DNA of 64,000 nucleotides from Ramlibacter sp. Leaf400 (lineage in GTDB: Bacteria > Pseudomonadota > Gammaproteobacteria > Burkholderiales > Burkholderiaceae_C), in NCBI RefSeq assembly GCF_001424545.1, contig NZ_LMQL01000013.1, positions 1 to 64,000 on the forward strand. The letters are read 5' to 3'. The notes beneath the pieces were generated by a model. The model ran no database searches and was not told the origin of the DNA. It saw nothing but the letters and a program-made list of their open reading frames with translations. The position numbers and the translations under genes are program-made. Numbering within the stretch: the first letter of the stretch is position 1; every line of letters begins with the position of its first letter. Shown piece by piece: positions 7,013-16,679 of the stretch.

Positions 7013-8587
7013 ATGCAGATGGAAAACTTCGCGCCGATCATGTTCGCCGGTCTGGTGCTCGTGATGCTGATCGGCTTCCCGGTGGCGTTCTCGCTGGGCG
7101 CCCTCGGCCTGGCGTGCGGCTTCTTCGCCATCGAGATGGGCTGGTTCCCCGCCAGCTTCATGGGCAACCTGCCGCTCAACGTGTTCGGCATCCTGTCCAA
7201 CGACCTGCTGCTGGCGATCCCGTTCTTCACCTTCATGGGCGCCATCCTGGAGAAGTGCGGGCTGGCCGAGGACATGCTCGACTCGATGGGCCAGCTGTTC
7301 GGCACCGTGCGCGGCGGCCTGGGTTACTCGGTCATCATCGTCGGCTTCATCCTGGGCGCCATCACGGGCACCGTGGCCGGCCAGGTGATCGCCATGGCGC
7401 TGATCTCGCTGCCGGTGATGATCCGCTACGGCTACAACATGCGCTACGCCACCGGCGTGCTGGCCGCCTCGGGCACCATCACGCAGCTGGTGCCGCCTTC
7501 GCTGGTGCTGGTGGTGATGGCCGACCAGCTGGGCCGCTCGGTGGGCGACATGTACAAGGGCGCCTGGGGTCCTTCGATCCTGCAGGTGCTGATCTTCGCG
7601 GTCTACACGTTCGCGCTGGGCCTGTTCAAGCCGCAGCACGTGCCGGGCATCCCCAAGGAAGCGCGCACGATGTCGGGCGCGCAGCTGTGGCTCAAGTGCC
7701 TGCGCGGCATCATCCCCTCGGCCGTGCTGATCTTCGCGGTGCTGGGTTCGATGGGCGGCCTGCCGTTCATGAGCACGGCCATCGCCACGCCCACCGAAGC
7801 GGGCGCCATGGGCGTGGTCGGCGCGCTGGTGCTGGCCGCCATCCACCGCCGCCTGTCCTGGGCGCTGCTGTGGGAAGCCATGATGGGCACCATGCGCCTG
7901 ACGGCCATGGTGGTGTTCATCCTGATCGGCTCGCGCGTGTTCTCCATGGTGTTCCAGGGCGTCGACGGGGCCAAGTGGGTCGAGCACCTGCTGTCCGACC
8001 TGCCGGGCGGCGCGGTGGGCTTCCTCATCGTGGTGAACCTGTTCGTCTTCTTCCTGGCGTTCTTCCTCGACTTCTTCGAGATCGCGTTCATCATCCTGCC
8101 GATGCTGGCGCCGGTGGCCGCCAAGGTGCTGGCACCGCTGTTCATGGACTTCGCCAACGGCGACGCGCAGGCCGCCGCCAACGTGGCGCTCATCTGGTTC
8201 GGGGTGATGCTGTGCGTGAACATGCAGACATCGTTCATGCATCCACCTTTCGGCTTCGCGCTGTTCTACCTGCGCGGCATCGCCGACACGCTCTACAAGG
8301 AAAAGCGGATCATCAAGCCCGTGCTGTCGCGCGACATCTACCTGGGTGCGATCCCCTGGGTGCTCATGCAGATGGCGCTGGTGGCCTTCGTGATCTTCGT
8401 GCCGCAGTCGGTCACCGTGTTCCTCGACCGCGAGGAGAAGGTCGACCTGGACAAGGTCAAGATCGAGATGCCGGTCGAGCAGCCGGCGGGCGACCCCAAC
8501 GCGCCGGCCGCCGATCCGCTGCAGCCGCCGGCCAATGACGCCGCCGACGAGCAGAAGAAGCTCGACGAGCTGTTCAACAAGAAATAA
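7013..8587 (+). CDS. dctM: TRAP transporter large permease DctM
   Basis: Large permease subunit of 524 residues with about twelve hydrophobic segments, forming the translocation channel. The start MQMENFAPIMFAGLVLVML places the first helix directly at the N-terminus, as in the family. Residues beyond about 485 form a hydrophilic, Pro/Ala-rich tail (QPAGDPNAPAADPLQP) longer than in typical DctM. The stop codon directly abuts the GTG of the next gene, indicating cotranscription. Substrate is unknown; the linked DctP proteins are the best clue. Confidence 0.93.
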   Translation: MQMENFAPIMFAGLVLVMLIGFPVAFSLGALGLACGFFAIEMGWFPASFMGNLPLNVFGILSNDLLLAIPFFTFMGAILEKCGLAEDMLDSMGQLFGTVRGGLGYSVIIVGFILGAITGTVAGQVIAMALISLPVMIRYGYNMRYATGVLAASGTITQLVPPSLVLVVMADQLGRSVGDMYKGAWGPSILQVLIFAVYTFALGLFKPQHVPGIPKEARTMSGAQLWLKCLRGIIPSAVLIFAVLGSMGGLPFMSTAIATPTEAGAMGVVGALVLAAIHRRLSWALLWEAMMGTMRLTAMVVFILIGSRVFSMVFQGVDGAKWVEHLLSDLPGGAVGFLIVVNLFVFFLAFFLDFFEIAFIILPMLAPVAAKVLAPLFMDFANGDAQAAANVALIWFGVMLCVNMQTSFMHPPFGFALFYLRGIADTLYKEKRIIKPVLSRDIYLGAIPWVLMQMALVAFVIFVPQSVTVFLDREEKVDLDKVKIEMPVEQPAGDPNAPAADPLQPPANDAADEQKKLDELFNKK

Positions 8588-9085
8588 GTGAACACGCCGC
8601 TGGCCGGGCCGCTCGGCCCGCCGCCCTTCCGCTTCGTGCCCTCGCGCGAGCCCGCCGTCGAGGGCACCGCGTTCTCGCTGCCGTTCAAGCTGCTGGCCAC
8701 CGTGCTGGTGGCCGGCTGCATCGGCTGGGCCGCGCGCCTGTGGCTGCAAGGCCGGCTGGGGGCGCAGTTCAGCGTCAACCACGCGTGGTTCGCCGCGGCC
8801 CTGGTCATGATGGCCTGGACCTGGTGGGCGGTGGTTCGCAGCGTCACCCGCATCGGCGCGGACGAACTGCGCCAGACCTGGGTGTGGACCAAGCGCATGG
8901 AACTGCGTGAACTGGCCTTCGGCAAGCTCATCCGGGTGCGCGGGCTGGAATGGCTGGTCGCCCCGCGCCTGTACGTGCGCACGCTGGGCGGCAAGTTCGC
9001 CGTCTTCTACGTGGCCGACCGCCAGCTGCTCGCCGAGAGCGAACGGCTGGTGGCGGAACTGCGGGCCTTCCGCAACTTCGGCTGA
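8588..9085 (+). CDS. Small membrane protein downstream of dctM, function unknown
   Basis: Protein of 165 residues starting with GTG immediately after the dctM stop. Two hydrophobic segments (about 30-50 and 62-82) are followed by a cytosolic domain with alternating beta-type hydrophobicity (ELAFGKLIRVRGLEWLV, LYVRTLGGKFAVFYV), reminiscent of bacterial PH-like domains. I do not recognise a named family. Tight spacing ties its expression to the TRAP permease; it may be an accessory or merely a hitchhiker. Confidence 0.7.
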   Translation: MNTPLAGPLGPPPFRFVPSREPAVEGTAFSLPFKLLATVLVAGCIGWAARLWLQGRLGAQFSVNHAWFAAALVMMAWTWWAVVRSVTRIGADELRQTWVWTKRMELRELAFGKLIRVRGLEWLVAPRLYVRTLGGKFAVFYVADRQLLAESERLVAELRAFRNFG

Positions 9086-9109
9086 GCGCTGCCGGGCGCC
9101 CCGGCTTCC

Positions 9110-10798
9110 TCAGACCTGGGTGCAGCGCGCCATCACATGGTCGGTCATCGCGCGGGCCAGTTCCCGCTCGCCGATGAACACCTTGCCCGCCACCTCTTTC
9201 TCCAGCAGCGCGGCCTCGGCCTCGTTGTGGCTGCGCACCACGATCTCGATGTTCGCGTTGAGCAGGCGCGCATTGCGCGCCATCTGGCGCACGCCCAGGG
9301 TGTCGGGGGTGGCGACCACCAGCATCGCCGCCCGGGCCACGTGGGCCTGCACCAGTACCTCGGGCTGGGCCGCATCCCCCACCACGGCCGGCACGCCTTC
9401 GGCCCGCAGGCGTTCGACCACCTCGCGGTTCTGATCGGCGACGACGAAGGGCACGCCGGCGTCGCGCAGCGCCATCGCCACGTGGCGGCCGACGCGGCCG
9501 TAGCCCACCAGCACCACCTGGCGCGCCAGGTACTTCTCCTCGGTGGTCATCGGCAGCTCGGCCAGCGGGTCGTCGCGCGCGTTCAGGTCGCGCGCCAGCT
9601 GCGAGCGCTCCAGCAGCCAGCGCTGCAGCGGGCCGATCGCCTTGAAGACGAAGGGATTGACCGCGATGGAGATCAGCGCGCCGGCCACCACCAGGCTCTG
9701 CGCCTCGGGCGGCATCACCTTCAGGGCGGCGCCCAGGCCGACCAGGATGAAGGAGAACTCGCCGATCTGCGCCAGGCTGGCCGAGACGGCCAGCGCCGTG
9801 TTCAGCGGATAGCGCAGCAGCAGCACCAGCAGCGCCGCCGCGACCGACTTGCCCAGCACGATGATGGCCACCACCGCCATCACCCGCAGCGGCTGCTCCA
9901 CCAGCACCACCGGGTTGAACAGCATGCCCACCGAGACGAAGAACAGCACCGCGAAGGCGTCGCGCAGCGGCAGGGTCTCCTCGGCCGCGCGGTGGCTGAA
10001 CTGCGACTCGCGCAGCACCATGCCGGCGAAGAAGGCGCCCAGCGCGAAGGAGACGCCGAAGATCTTGGTGGCGCCCCAGGCGATGCTGACCGCGGCCGCC
10101 ACCACGCACAGCGTGAACAGCTCGCGCGAGCCCACCTTCTGCACCTGCCAGAGAAGCCAGGGGAACAGCCGGCGGCCCACGATCAGCATCAGCGCGACGA
10201 ACAGGCTCACCTGCACCAGCGTCTTGCCGATGCTGCGCCAGAGGTCCTGCGCGCTGGTGCCAGCGGTGCCGCCGAGCGCCTCGGCCACCGGCGGCAGCAG
10301 CACCAGCACGAGCACCATGGCGAGGTCTTCCACCACCAGCCAGCCGACCGCGATGCGGCCGTTGAAGGTCTCCAGGATGCCCAGGTTCTCCAGGGCCCGC
10401 AGCAGCACGACGGTGCTGGCCACCGACAGCGAGATGCCGAACACCAGGGCCGCCGCCGGGCTCCAGCCCCACCACAGCGCCATGCCGCCGCCCATGGCGG
10501 TGGCCGCCGCCATCTGCACGACGGCGCCCGGCACCGCGACCTTGCGCACCGCCATCAGGTCGCCCAGCGAGAAGTGCAGGCCGACGCCGAACATCAGCAG
10601 CATCACCCCGATCTCGGCCAGCTGCGAGGCCAGCGCGGTGTCGGCCACGAAGCCGGGCGTGTACGGACCGATCAGCACGCCCGCCACGAGGTAGCCGACC
10701 AGCGCCGGAAGCTTGGCGCGCGCGGCGACGAAGCCGAGCAGCAAGGCCAGACCTAGCGCGGCGGCAATGGTCGCAATCAGTGGCACATGGTGGTCCAT
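9110..10798 (-). CDS. CPA2 family cation:proton antiporter with RCK/TrkA-N domain
   Basis: Inner-membrane antiporter of 562 residues, similar to E. coli YbaL/KefB. About twelve membrane segments (1-390) form the Na+/H+ exchanger domain. It is followed by a TrkA-N Rossmann domain opening with VVLVGYGRVGRH near residue 415 that would gate transport by nucleotide binding. It converges with the small membrane-protein gene and lies between the TRAP permease genes and the dctP cluster. A second paralogue is at 22612-24339. Exact ion specificity cannot be read from sequence. Confidence 0.88.
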   Translation of the reverse strand: MDHHVPLIATIAAALGLALLLGFVAARAKLPALVGYLVAGVLIGPYTPGFVADTALASQLAEIGVMLLMFGVGLHFSLGDLMAVRKVAVPGAVVQMAAATAMGGGMALWWGWSPAAALVFGISLSVASTVVLLRALENLGILETFNGRIAVGWLVVEDLAMVLVLVLLPPVAEALGGTAGTSAQDLWRSIGKTLVQVSLFVALMLIVGRRLFPWLLWQVQKVGSRELFTLCVVAAAVSIAWGATKIFGVSFALGAFFAGMVLRESQFSHRAAEETLPLRDAFAVLFFVSVGMLFNPVVLVEQPLRVMAVVAIIVLGKSVAAALLVLLLRYPLNTALAVSASLAQIGEFSFILVGLGAALKVMPPEAQSLVVAGALISIAVNPFVFKAIGPLQRWLLERSQLARDLNARDDPLAELPMTTEEKYLARQVVLVGYGRVGRHVAMALRDAGVPFVVADQNREVVERLRAEGVPAVVGDAAQPEVLVQAHVARAAMLVVATPDTLGVRQMARNARLLNANIEIVVRSHNEAEAALLEKEVAGKVFIGERELARAMTDHVMARCTQV

Positions 10799-10815
10799 GC
10801 GCCGAATCTAAATGC

Positions 10816-10841
10816 AAAGAGGCCCCGCGAGGGGCCTCTTT
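10816..10841 (-). terminator. Hairpin terminator between dctP1 and the antiporter gene
   Basis: Perfect 11-base stem AAAGAGGCCCC / GGGGCCTCTTT with GCGA loop. On the minus strand it ends in TTT, consistent with termination of dctP1 transcription. Confidence 0.7.
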
Positions 10842-10931
10842 GATTCGGGTCCGCGCGGAATAGCATGCAGCGCGGACGCCCTTTGAGCGAGGATCCGGCT
10901 TCGCCGGTCCTCGTTCAACTGACTAGGAAGC

Positions 10932-10961
10932 AACTCTGAAATCGCGCAGCGATTTCAGAGT
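10932..10961 (-). terminator. Hairpin at the 3' end of dctP1
   Basis: Inverted repeat ACTCTGAAATCGC / GCGATTTCAGAGT that includes the dctP1 stop codon. There is no long T tract, so it may protect the 3' end of the message rather than terminate alone. Confidence 0.5.
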
Positions 10962-12037
10962 TTGACCCCCGTCATGTAGTTGTCGTAGCGGTACTCGGAG
11001 AAGCGGGTCCACAGGAGCTGGTCGCGCTGGAAGGCGCGCATGTCCTGGTGGATCTTCTTGAAGTCGGCCGACTTGCCTTCGTGCTCGGCGAAGACTTCCA
11101 TGGCGGCCTTGAAGCCGGCGTCCATGATCTCCTTGGAGAACGGCTTGAGCTGCGTCTTGGCCGCGACCAGGCGCTTGAGCGCGGTCGGGTTCAGCGCGTC
11201 GTACTTGGCCGTCATGTCGCGGGCCGCGACCTTGGTGGCCGCATCCACGATCGCCTTGTTCTCGGCCGACAGGCCCTCGAAGGCCTTGGTGTTGACGAAG
11301 AACTCCAGCTCGGCGCCGCCTTCCCACCAGCCGGGGTAGTAGTAGAACGGGGCCACCTTGTTGAAGCCCAGCTTCTCGTCGTCGTACGGGCCGACGAACT
11401 CGGTGGCGTCCAGCGTGCCGCGCTCCAGCGCCTGGTAGACCTCGCCGGCCGGCATGTTCTGCGCCACCACGCCCAGCTTGGCCATGGTCTCGCCGAACAG
11501 GCCGCCACCCAGGCGCATCTTCAGGCCCTTGAGGTCGGCGACGGTTTTGATCTCCTTGCGGTACCAGCCGCCCATCTGGGTGCCGGTGTTGCCCGCGCTG
11601 AAGCTCTTCATGTTGTACTTGGCGTAGAACTCGTCCAGCAGCTTGCGGCCGTTGCCGTGTTCCATCCAGGCGTCCATCTGGCGCGCGGTCAGCCCGAAGG
11701 GCACGGCGCAGCCGAAGGCGAAGATCGGGTCCTTGCCGGTGAAGTAGTACGGCGCGGTCTGCGCCATCTCCAGGTTGCCCTGCTGCAGCGCGTCCACGTT
11801 GCCGAAGGCGGGCATCAGCTCGCCGGCGGCGTGGATCGAGATCTCGAACTTGCCGCCCGACAGGGCCTTGACCGTGTTGGCGAAGGTGGCGGCGCTGCCG
11901 AAGATCGTGTCGAGCGACTTCGGGAAGCTGGAGGCCAGGCGCCAGCGCACTGCCGCCTGGGCATGGACCGCGGGCGCGGCGCCGGCGGCCAGCACGGCCG
12001 CGACGCCGCCGTGCTTGAGGATGGAACGACGATCCAT
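10955..12037 (-). CDS. dctP: TRAP transporter substrate-binding protein DctP (paralogue 1)
   Basis: Periplasmic solute receptor of 360 residues. The N-terminus MDRRSILKHGG resembles a Tat-type RR motif followed by a hydrophobic stretch and AVHAQ cleavage site at about residue 27. The conserved core segment MGGWYRKEI and the GEVYQALERGTLDATEF motif are typical of the DctP family. The chosen ATG at 12037 has GGAG in front; longer frames upstream lack support. It is the most divergent of three tandem paralogues. By proximity it probably feeds the DctQM pair at 6432-8587, but the substrate is unknown. Confidence 0.88.
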   Translation of the reverse strand: MDRRSILKHGGVAAVLAAGAAPAVHAQAAVRWRLASSFPKSLDTIFGSAATFANTVKALSGGKFEISIHAAGELMPAFGNVDALQQGNLEMAQTAPYYFTGKDPIFAFGCAVPFGLTARQMDAWMEHGNGRKLLDEFYAKYNMKSFSAGNTGTQMGGWYRKEIKTVADLKGLKMRLGGGLFGETMAKLGVVAQNMPAGEVYQALERGTLDATEFVGPYDDEKLGFNKVAPFYYYPGWWEGGAELEFFVNTKAFEGLSAENKAIVDAATKVAARDMTAKYDALNPTALKRLVAAKTQLKPFSKEIMDAGFKAAMEVFAEHEGKSADFKKIHQDMRAFQRDQLLWTRFSEYRYDNYMTGVKL

Positions 12038-12161
12038 TGGATGGGTACTCCTGTTGTTGGGTGGGAAGCGCGCGCGATGATGGGCTGGGCGCTGCCCGAA
12101 CCCTTTCAGTAGGCTGTCAGCGGTTGCAACCCGCGTATTCATGCTGCCCTGCGAGGACATG

Positions 12162-12187
12162 AAAAAAGCCGCACTTCCGTGCGGCTT
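12162..12187 (-). terminator. Rho-independent terminator after dctP2
   Basis: Nine-base stem AAGCCGCAC / GTGCGGCTT with TTCC loop; on the minus strand it is followed by six T residues. It separates dctP2 from dctP1, implying independent transcription. Confidence 0.85.
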
Positions 12188-12241
12188 GCGCATGAGGTTG
12201 CGGCCCTTCGGGCTACAGCTTCATGTCTGCTGGCTCTGCCT

Positions 12242-13321
12242 TTACAGCTTCTGGCTCTGCATGAAGCGGTCGAACGTGGCCTCGGTGAAGCGGAACCACA
12301 GGTTCTGGTCGGCGCGGAACTTGGTGTAGTCGCCGTACACCTTCTTCCAGTTCTCGTTCTTGGCGCTCAGCTCGTCGTACAGGGCCATCGACTCCTTGAA
12401 GGCCTGCGCCATCACGTCGGCCGGGAAGGGACGCAGCTTGGCGCCCGAGCCCACCAGCTGCTTGAGCGCCTGCGGGTTCTTCACGTCGTACTTGGCCTGC
12501 GTCTCCACGTGCGCGAAGGCGGCGGCGCATTCGACGATGGCCTTCTGCTCCGCGTTCAGCGCGTCGTAGGCCTTCTGGTTGATGTACAGGTCCAGCTGCA
12601 GGCCGCCTTCCCACCAGCCGGGGTAGTAGTAGAACGGCGCGACCTTGTTGAAGCCTAGCTTCTGGTCGTCGTAGGGGCCGATCCACTCGGCCGCGTCGAT
12701 GGTGCCCTTCTCCAGCGCCTGGTAGATCTCGCCGCCGGGGATGTTCTGCGGCACGCCGCCCATGCGCTCGAGCACCTTGCCGGCGAAGCCGCCGATGCGG
12801 AACTTCAGGCCCTTCAGGTCGGCGACGCTCTTGATCTCCTTGCGCATCCAGCCGCCCATCTGCGCGCCGGTGTTGCCGCAGGGAAAGCTGATCATGTTGA
12901 ACCTGGCATAGAACTCGCGCATCAGCTTCAGGCCGTTGCCCTCGAAGGTCCAGGCCGACATCTGGCGGCTGTTCAGGCCGAAGGGGATGGCGCCGCCGAT
13001 GGCGAAGGTCTCGTCCTTGCCGAAGAAGTAGTACGGGGCGGTGTGTGCCGCTTCGACGGTGGCGTTCTGCACGCCGTCGACCACGCCGAAGGCCGGCATC
13101 AGCTCGCCGGCCGCATGCACGGAGATGTCGAACTTGCCGCCGGACAGGGCCTTGACCTTGCTCGCGAACACTTCGGCGGCGCCGTAGATGGTGTCGAGCG
13201 ACTTGGGGAAGCTCGAGGCGAGGCGCCAGCGCAGCGCGGCCTGTGCGTGCACCGCGGGGGCGGCACCGGCGGCGAGCACCCCGGCGATGCCGGCGTGCTT
13301 GATGAGGGAACGGCGGTCCAT
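12242..13321 (-). CDS. dctP: TRAP transporter substrate-binding protein DctP (paralogue 2)
   Basis: Periplasmic solute receptor of 359 residues, closely similar throughout to paralogue 3. It shares the Tat-like N-terminus MDRRSLIKHAG, the RWRLASSFPKSLDTIYGAAE mature start, and the GGEIYQALEKGTIDAAEWIG motif. It differs in lining residues (for example CGNTGAQMGGWMRKEI versus GGNTGAQMGGWYRKEI), suggesting an altered ligand range. The start at 13321 is set by homology with its neighbours and a nearby GGAG. It is bounded on both sides by terminators, so it is probably a single transcript. Confidence 0.88.
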   Translation of the reverse strand: MDRRSLIKHAGIAGVLAAGAAPAVHAQAALRWRLASSFPKSLDTIYGAAEVFASKVKALSGGKFDISVHAAGELMPAFGVVDGVQNATVEAAHTAPYYFFGKDETFAIGGAIPFGLNSRQMSAWTFEGNGLKLMREFYARFNMISFPCGNTGAQMGGWMRKEIKSVADLKGLKFRIGGFAGKVLERMGGVPQNIPGGEIYQALEKGTIDAAEWIGPYDDQKLGFNKVAPFYYYPGWWEGGLQLDLYINQKAYDALNAEQKAIVECAAAFAHVETQAKYDVKNPQALKQLVGSGAKLRPFPADVMAQAFKESMALYDELSAKNENWKKVYGDYTKFRADQNLWFRFTEATFDRFMQSQKL

Positions 13322-13464
13322 GGTCAATCTCCTTGCTTGTGTCGGATGTAGGGCGCCGGACGGGTCGCGTCCCGGGCGCGCGGCGATCATCCGAGCGGCC
13401 TCGCCGTGAGGCTTGCAAGGCACTGACGTGCGACGCGGCGGCGTCAGAAAGCCGTCAGCGCAAT

Positions 13465-13491
13465 GAAAAAAGCCGGGCGGTGCCCGGCTTT
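13465..13491 (-). terminator. Rho-independent terminator after dctP3
   Basis: GC-rich stem AAGCCGGGC / GCCCGGCTT with a T-run on the minus strand, 17 bases beyond the dctP3 stop. Confidence 0.85.
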
Positions 13492-13508
13492 CCTGGAGAT
13501 CGCCTCGA

Positions 13509-14588
13509 TCAGAGCTTTTGCGACTGCATGAAGCGGTCGAAGCCCATCTCGGTGAAGCGGAACCAGAGGTTCTGGTCGGCGCGGAACTTGTTGTAGTCGG
13601 CGTAGATCTTCTTCCAGCTCTCGTTCTTGGTGTTGAGTTCCTCGTACAGGTCGTTGGCGGCCTTGAACGCGGCGTTCATCACGTCGTTGGGGAAGGGGCG
13701 CAGCTTGGTGCCGGCGCCCACCAGCTGCTTGAGCGCCGCCGGGTTGCGGCCGTCGTAGCGGGCCTGCATGGTCACGTGCGCTTCGGCGGCGGCGGCTTCG
13801 ACGATGGCCTTGTTCTCGGGACTCAGGGCGTCGAAGGCCTTCTGGTTGATGAAGAAGTCCAGCTGCGGACCGCCTTCCCACCAGCCGGGGTAGTAGTAGA
13901 ACGGCGCGACCTTGTTGAAGCCCAGCTTCTGGTCGTCGTACGGGCCCACCCACTCGGCCGCGTCGATGGTGCCCTTCTCCAGCGCCTGGTAGATCTCGCC
14001 GCCGGGGATGTTCTGCGGCACGCCGCCGATGCGCTCGAGCACCTTGCCGCCGAAGCCGCCGATGCGGATCTTCAGACCCTTCACGTCGGCCAGGCTCTTG
14101 ATCTCCTTGCGGTACCAGCCGCCCATCTGGGCGCCGGTGTTGCCGCCGGGGAAGTTGATCATGCTGAACTTGGCGTAGAACTCGCGCATCAGCTTCAGGC
14201 CGTTGCCCTCGTACATCCAGGCCGTCATCTGGCGGCTGTTGAGGCCGAAGGGGATGGCGCAGCCCAGGGCGAAGGTCTCGTCCTTGCCGAAGAAGTAGTA
14301 CGGCGCCGTGTGCGCGCACTCCACCGTGCCCTGCTGCACGCCGTCGACCACGCCGAAGGCGGGCATCAGTTCGCCAGCCGCGTGGACCGAGACCTCGAAC
14401 TTGCCGCCGGACATGGCCTTGATCTTGTTGGAGAAGACTTCGGCCGCGCCGAAGATGGTGTCGAGCGACTTGGGGAAGCTCGAGGCCAGGCGCCAGCGGA
14501 TCGCCGCCTGCGCATGCACGGCCGGGGCCACGCCCGCGGCCAGGACGCCGGCGATGCCTGCGCTCTTGATGATTGAACGACGATCCAT
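13509..14588 (-). CDS. dctP: TRAP transporter substrate-binding protein DctP (paralogue 3)
   Basis: Periplasmic solute receptor of 359 residues and the first-transcribed of three tandem copies. The N-terminal MDRRSIIKSAG has the double arginine and Lys spacing of a Tat signal, with cleavage expected after AVHA. The receptor motif GGEIYQALEKGTIDAAEWVG and the pocket segment GWYRKEI are intact. The 187-base spacer upstream, before dxs, should hold the promoter; no clear box was recognised there. Sequence closeness to paralogue 2 indicates recent duplication. Confidence 0.9.
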   Translation of the reverse strand: MDRRSIIKSAGIAGVLAAGVAPAVHAQAAIRWRLASSFPKSLDTIFGAAEVFSNKIKAMSGGKFEVSVHAAGELMPAFGVVDGVQQGTVECAHTAPYYFFGKDETFALGCAIPFGLNSRQMTAWMYEGNGLKLMREFYAKFSMINFPGGNTGAQMGGWYRKEIKSLADVKGLKIRIGGFGGKVLERIGGVPQNIPGGEIYQALEKGTIDAAEWVGPYDDQKLGFNKVAPFYYYPGWWEGGPQLDFFINQKAFDALSPENKAIVEAAAAEAHVTMQARYDGRNPAALKQLVGAGTKLRPFPNDVMNAAFKAANDLYEELNTKNESWKKIYADYNKFRADQNLWFRFTEMGFDRFMQSQKL

Positions 14589-14775
14589 GGGGTGGTCTCC
14601 TCTATACGAATAACGGATGAACAACGAATGTCGCCGCCATTCTAGGAAGGACCACACTTAGGTACTCAGGGGTTTTCCCTTGAGAAGAACCACGAACACT
14701 TTCGTGCGAACACGAAGCGTCAGGAAAGCTTCAGCCTCGAGGGAAAACGGCCCGCGTCGAAGCCGCTCTGCACGC

Positions 14776-16674
14776 TCAGCCCACCACCTTCAGCGAGGGC
14801 GACGCGCGCGCCACCAGGTCGTCGAAGCGATCGCGCACCGAAGCCTCGATGCCGCTCGCATCCAGCCCTTGCAGCGCCAGCAGCTTGGCCGGGTCGCCAT
14901 GCTCGATGAAGACGTCGGGCAGGCCCAGTTGCAGCAGCGGCGTGCGGATGTCGGCCGCATGCAGGGCCTCGGCCACCGCGCTGCCGGCGCCGCCGGCGAT
15001 GCAGCCCTCCTCCAGCGTCACCAGCCCGTCGTGCTCCTGCGCGATGCGCAGCAGCAGCTCGGTGTCCAGCGGCTTGGCCCAGCGCATGTTGACCACGGTG
15101 GCATCGAGCCGCTCGGCCGCCTGCAGCGCCGGATGCAGCAGCGTGCCGAAGGCCAGGATGGCCACGCCCCGGCGCGAGGCGTCGGCGCGCTCGCGCCGCA
15201 CCTCGCCCTTGCCGAAGGGCAGCGGCTCCAGCCCCGGTTGCACGGCCACGCCGGCGCCGGCGCCGCGCGGATAGCGCACCGCCACCGGATGGTCCTGGCC
15301 GAACGCGGTCGTCAGCAGCTGGCGGCACTCGTTCTCGTCGGCCGGGCAGGCCACGCCCATGTTCGGGATGCAGCGCAGGTAGGCGATGTCATACGCGCCG
15401 GCATGGGTGGCGCCATCGGCGCCCACCAGGCCCGCGCGATCGAGCGCGAACACCACCGGCAGGTTCTGCAGCGCCACGTCGTGGATCAACTGGTCGTAGC
15501 CGCGCTGCAGGAAGGTGGAGTAGATCGCCACCACCGGCTTGAGCCCTTCGCAGGCCAGGCCGGCGGCGAAGGTGACCGCGTGCTGTTCGGCGATGCCCAC
15601 GTCGAAGTAGCGGTCGGGGAAGCGCTTCTCGAATTCCACCAGGCCCGAGCCCTCGCGCATCGCCGGCGTGATGCCCATCAGCCGCGTGTCCTGCGCCGCC
15701 ATGTCGCACAGCCACTGGCCGAACACCTGGGTGAAGGTCTGCTTGGGCGGCGTGGCCGGCGCGGTGATGCCCACCTTGGGATCGAACTTGCCGGGCCCGT
15801 GGTAGGCCACCGGGTCGGCCTCCGCGAGCTTGTAGCCCTGGCCCTTCTTGGTGACCACGTGCAGGAACTGCGGGCCGCGCAGGTGGCGGATGTTCTCCAG
15901 CGTGGGCACCAGCGAGGCCAGGTCGTGGCCGTCGATCGGGCCGATGTAGTTGAAGCCGAACTTCTCGAACAGCGTGGCCGGCACCACCATGCCCTTGGCC
16001 TGCTCCTCCAGGCGCTTGGCCAGCTCGAACAGCGGCGGCGCCACCTTGAGCACGTTCTTGCCCACGTTCTTGGCCGCGGCGTAGAACTGGCCGCTCATGA
16101 GCTGCGCCAGGTAGCGGTTGAGCGCGCCCACCGGCGGGCTGATCGACATGTCGTTGTCGTTCAGGATCACCAGCAGGTCGCAGTCGCACACGCCGGCGTT
16201 GTTCAGGGCCTCGAAGGCCATGCCCGCGCTCATGGCGCCGTCGCCGATGATGGCCACCGACTTGCGGTCCTCGCCCTTGCGTTTGGCGCCCAGCGCCATG
16301 CCGAGCGCGGCGGAGATGCTGGTGGACGAATGCGCGGTGCCGAAGGTGTCGTACTCGCTCTCCGCGCGCTGCGGGAAGCCCGAGAGGCCGCCCAGCTGGC
16401 GCAGCGTGGACATGCGATCGCGCCGGCCGGTGAGGATCTTGTGCGGATAGGTCTGGTGCCCCACGTCCCACACCAGCCGGTCGTGCGGCGTGTTGAAGAC
16501 GTAGTGCAGCGCGATGGTCAGTTCGACCGTGCCCAGGTTGGAGCTGAGGTGCCCGCCGGTCCTGGAGACGCTCTCGAGCACGAAGGCGCGCAGTTCGTCG
16601 GCCAGCTGCGGCAGCTGCTGGCGCGGCAGCCGGCGCAGGTCGGCGGGGGAATGGATGGTTTCCAGCAATGCCAT
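14776..16674 (-). CDS. dxs: 1-deoxy-D-xylulose-5-phosphate synthase
   Basis: Thiamine-diphosphate enzyme of 632 residues that condenses pyruvate with glyceraldehyde 3-phosphate, the first step of the methylerythritol phosphate route to isoprenoids. Visible landmarks are [12 protein letters not shown], the ThDP/Mg site [18 protein letters not shown], and the catalytic segment [18 protein letters not shown]. Length matches the family. The ATG at 16674 ([13 protein letters not shown]) starts five bases after the ispA stop, so ispA-dxs, and probably xseB, form one operon. Confidence 0.97.
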   Translation of the reverse strand: MALLETIHSPADLRRLPRQQLPQLADELRAFVLESVSRTGGHLSSNLGTVELTIALHYVFNTPHDRLVWDVGHQTYPHKILTGRRDRMSTLRQLGGLSGFPQRAESEYDTFGTAHSSTSISAALGMALGAKRKGEDRKSVAIIGDGAMSAGMAFEALNNAGVCDCDLLVILNDNDMSISPPVGALNRYLAQLMSGQFYAAAKNVGKNVLKVAPPLFELAKRLEEQAKGMVVPATLFEKFGFNYIGPIDGHDLASLVPTLENIRHLRGPQFLHVVTKKGQGYKLAEADPVAYHGPGKFDPKVGITAPATPPKQTFTQVFGQWLCDMAAQDTRLMGITPAMREGSGLVEFEKRFPDRYFDVGIAEQHAVTFAAGLACEGLKPVVAIYSTFLQRGYDQLIHDVALQNLPVVFALDRAGLVGADGATHAGAYDIAYLRCIPNMGVACPADENECRQLLTTAFGQDHPVAVRYPRGAGAGVAVQPGLEPLPFGKGEVRRERADASRRGVAILAFGTLLHPALQAAERLDATVVNMRWAKPLDTELLLRIAQEHDGLVTLEEGCIAGGAGSAVAEALHAADIRTPLLQLGLPDVFIEHGDPAKLLALQGLDASGIEASVRDRFDDLVARASPSLKVVG

Positions 16675-16679
16675 GAAGT

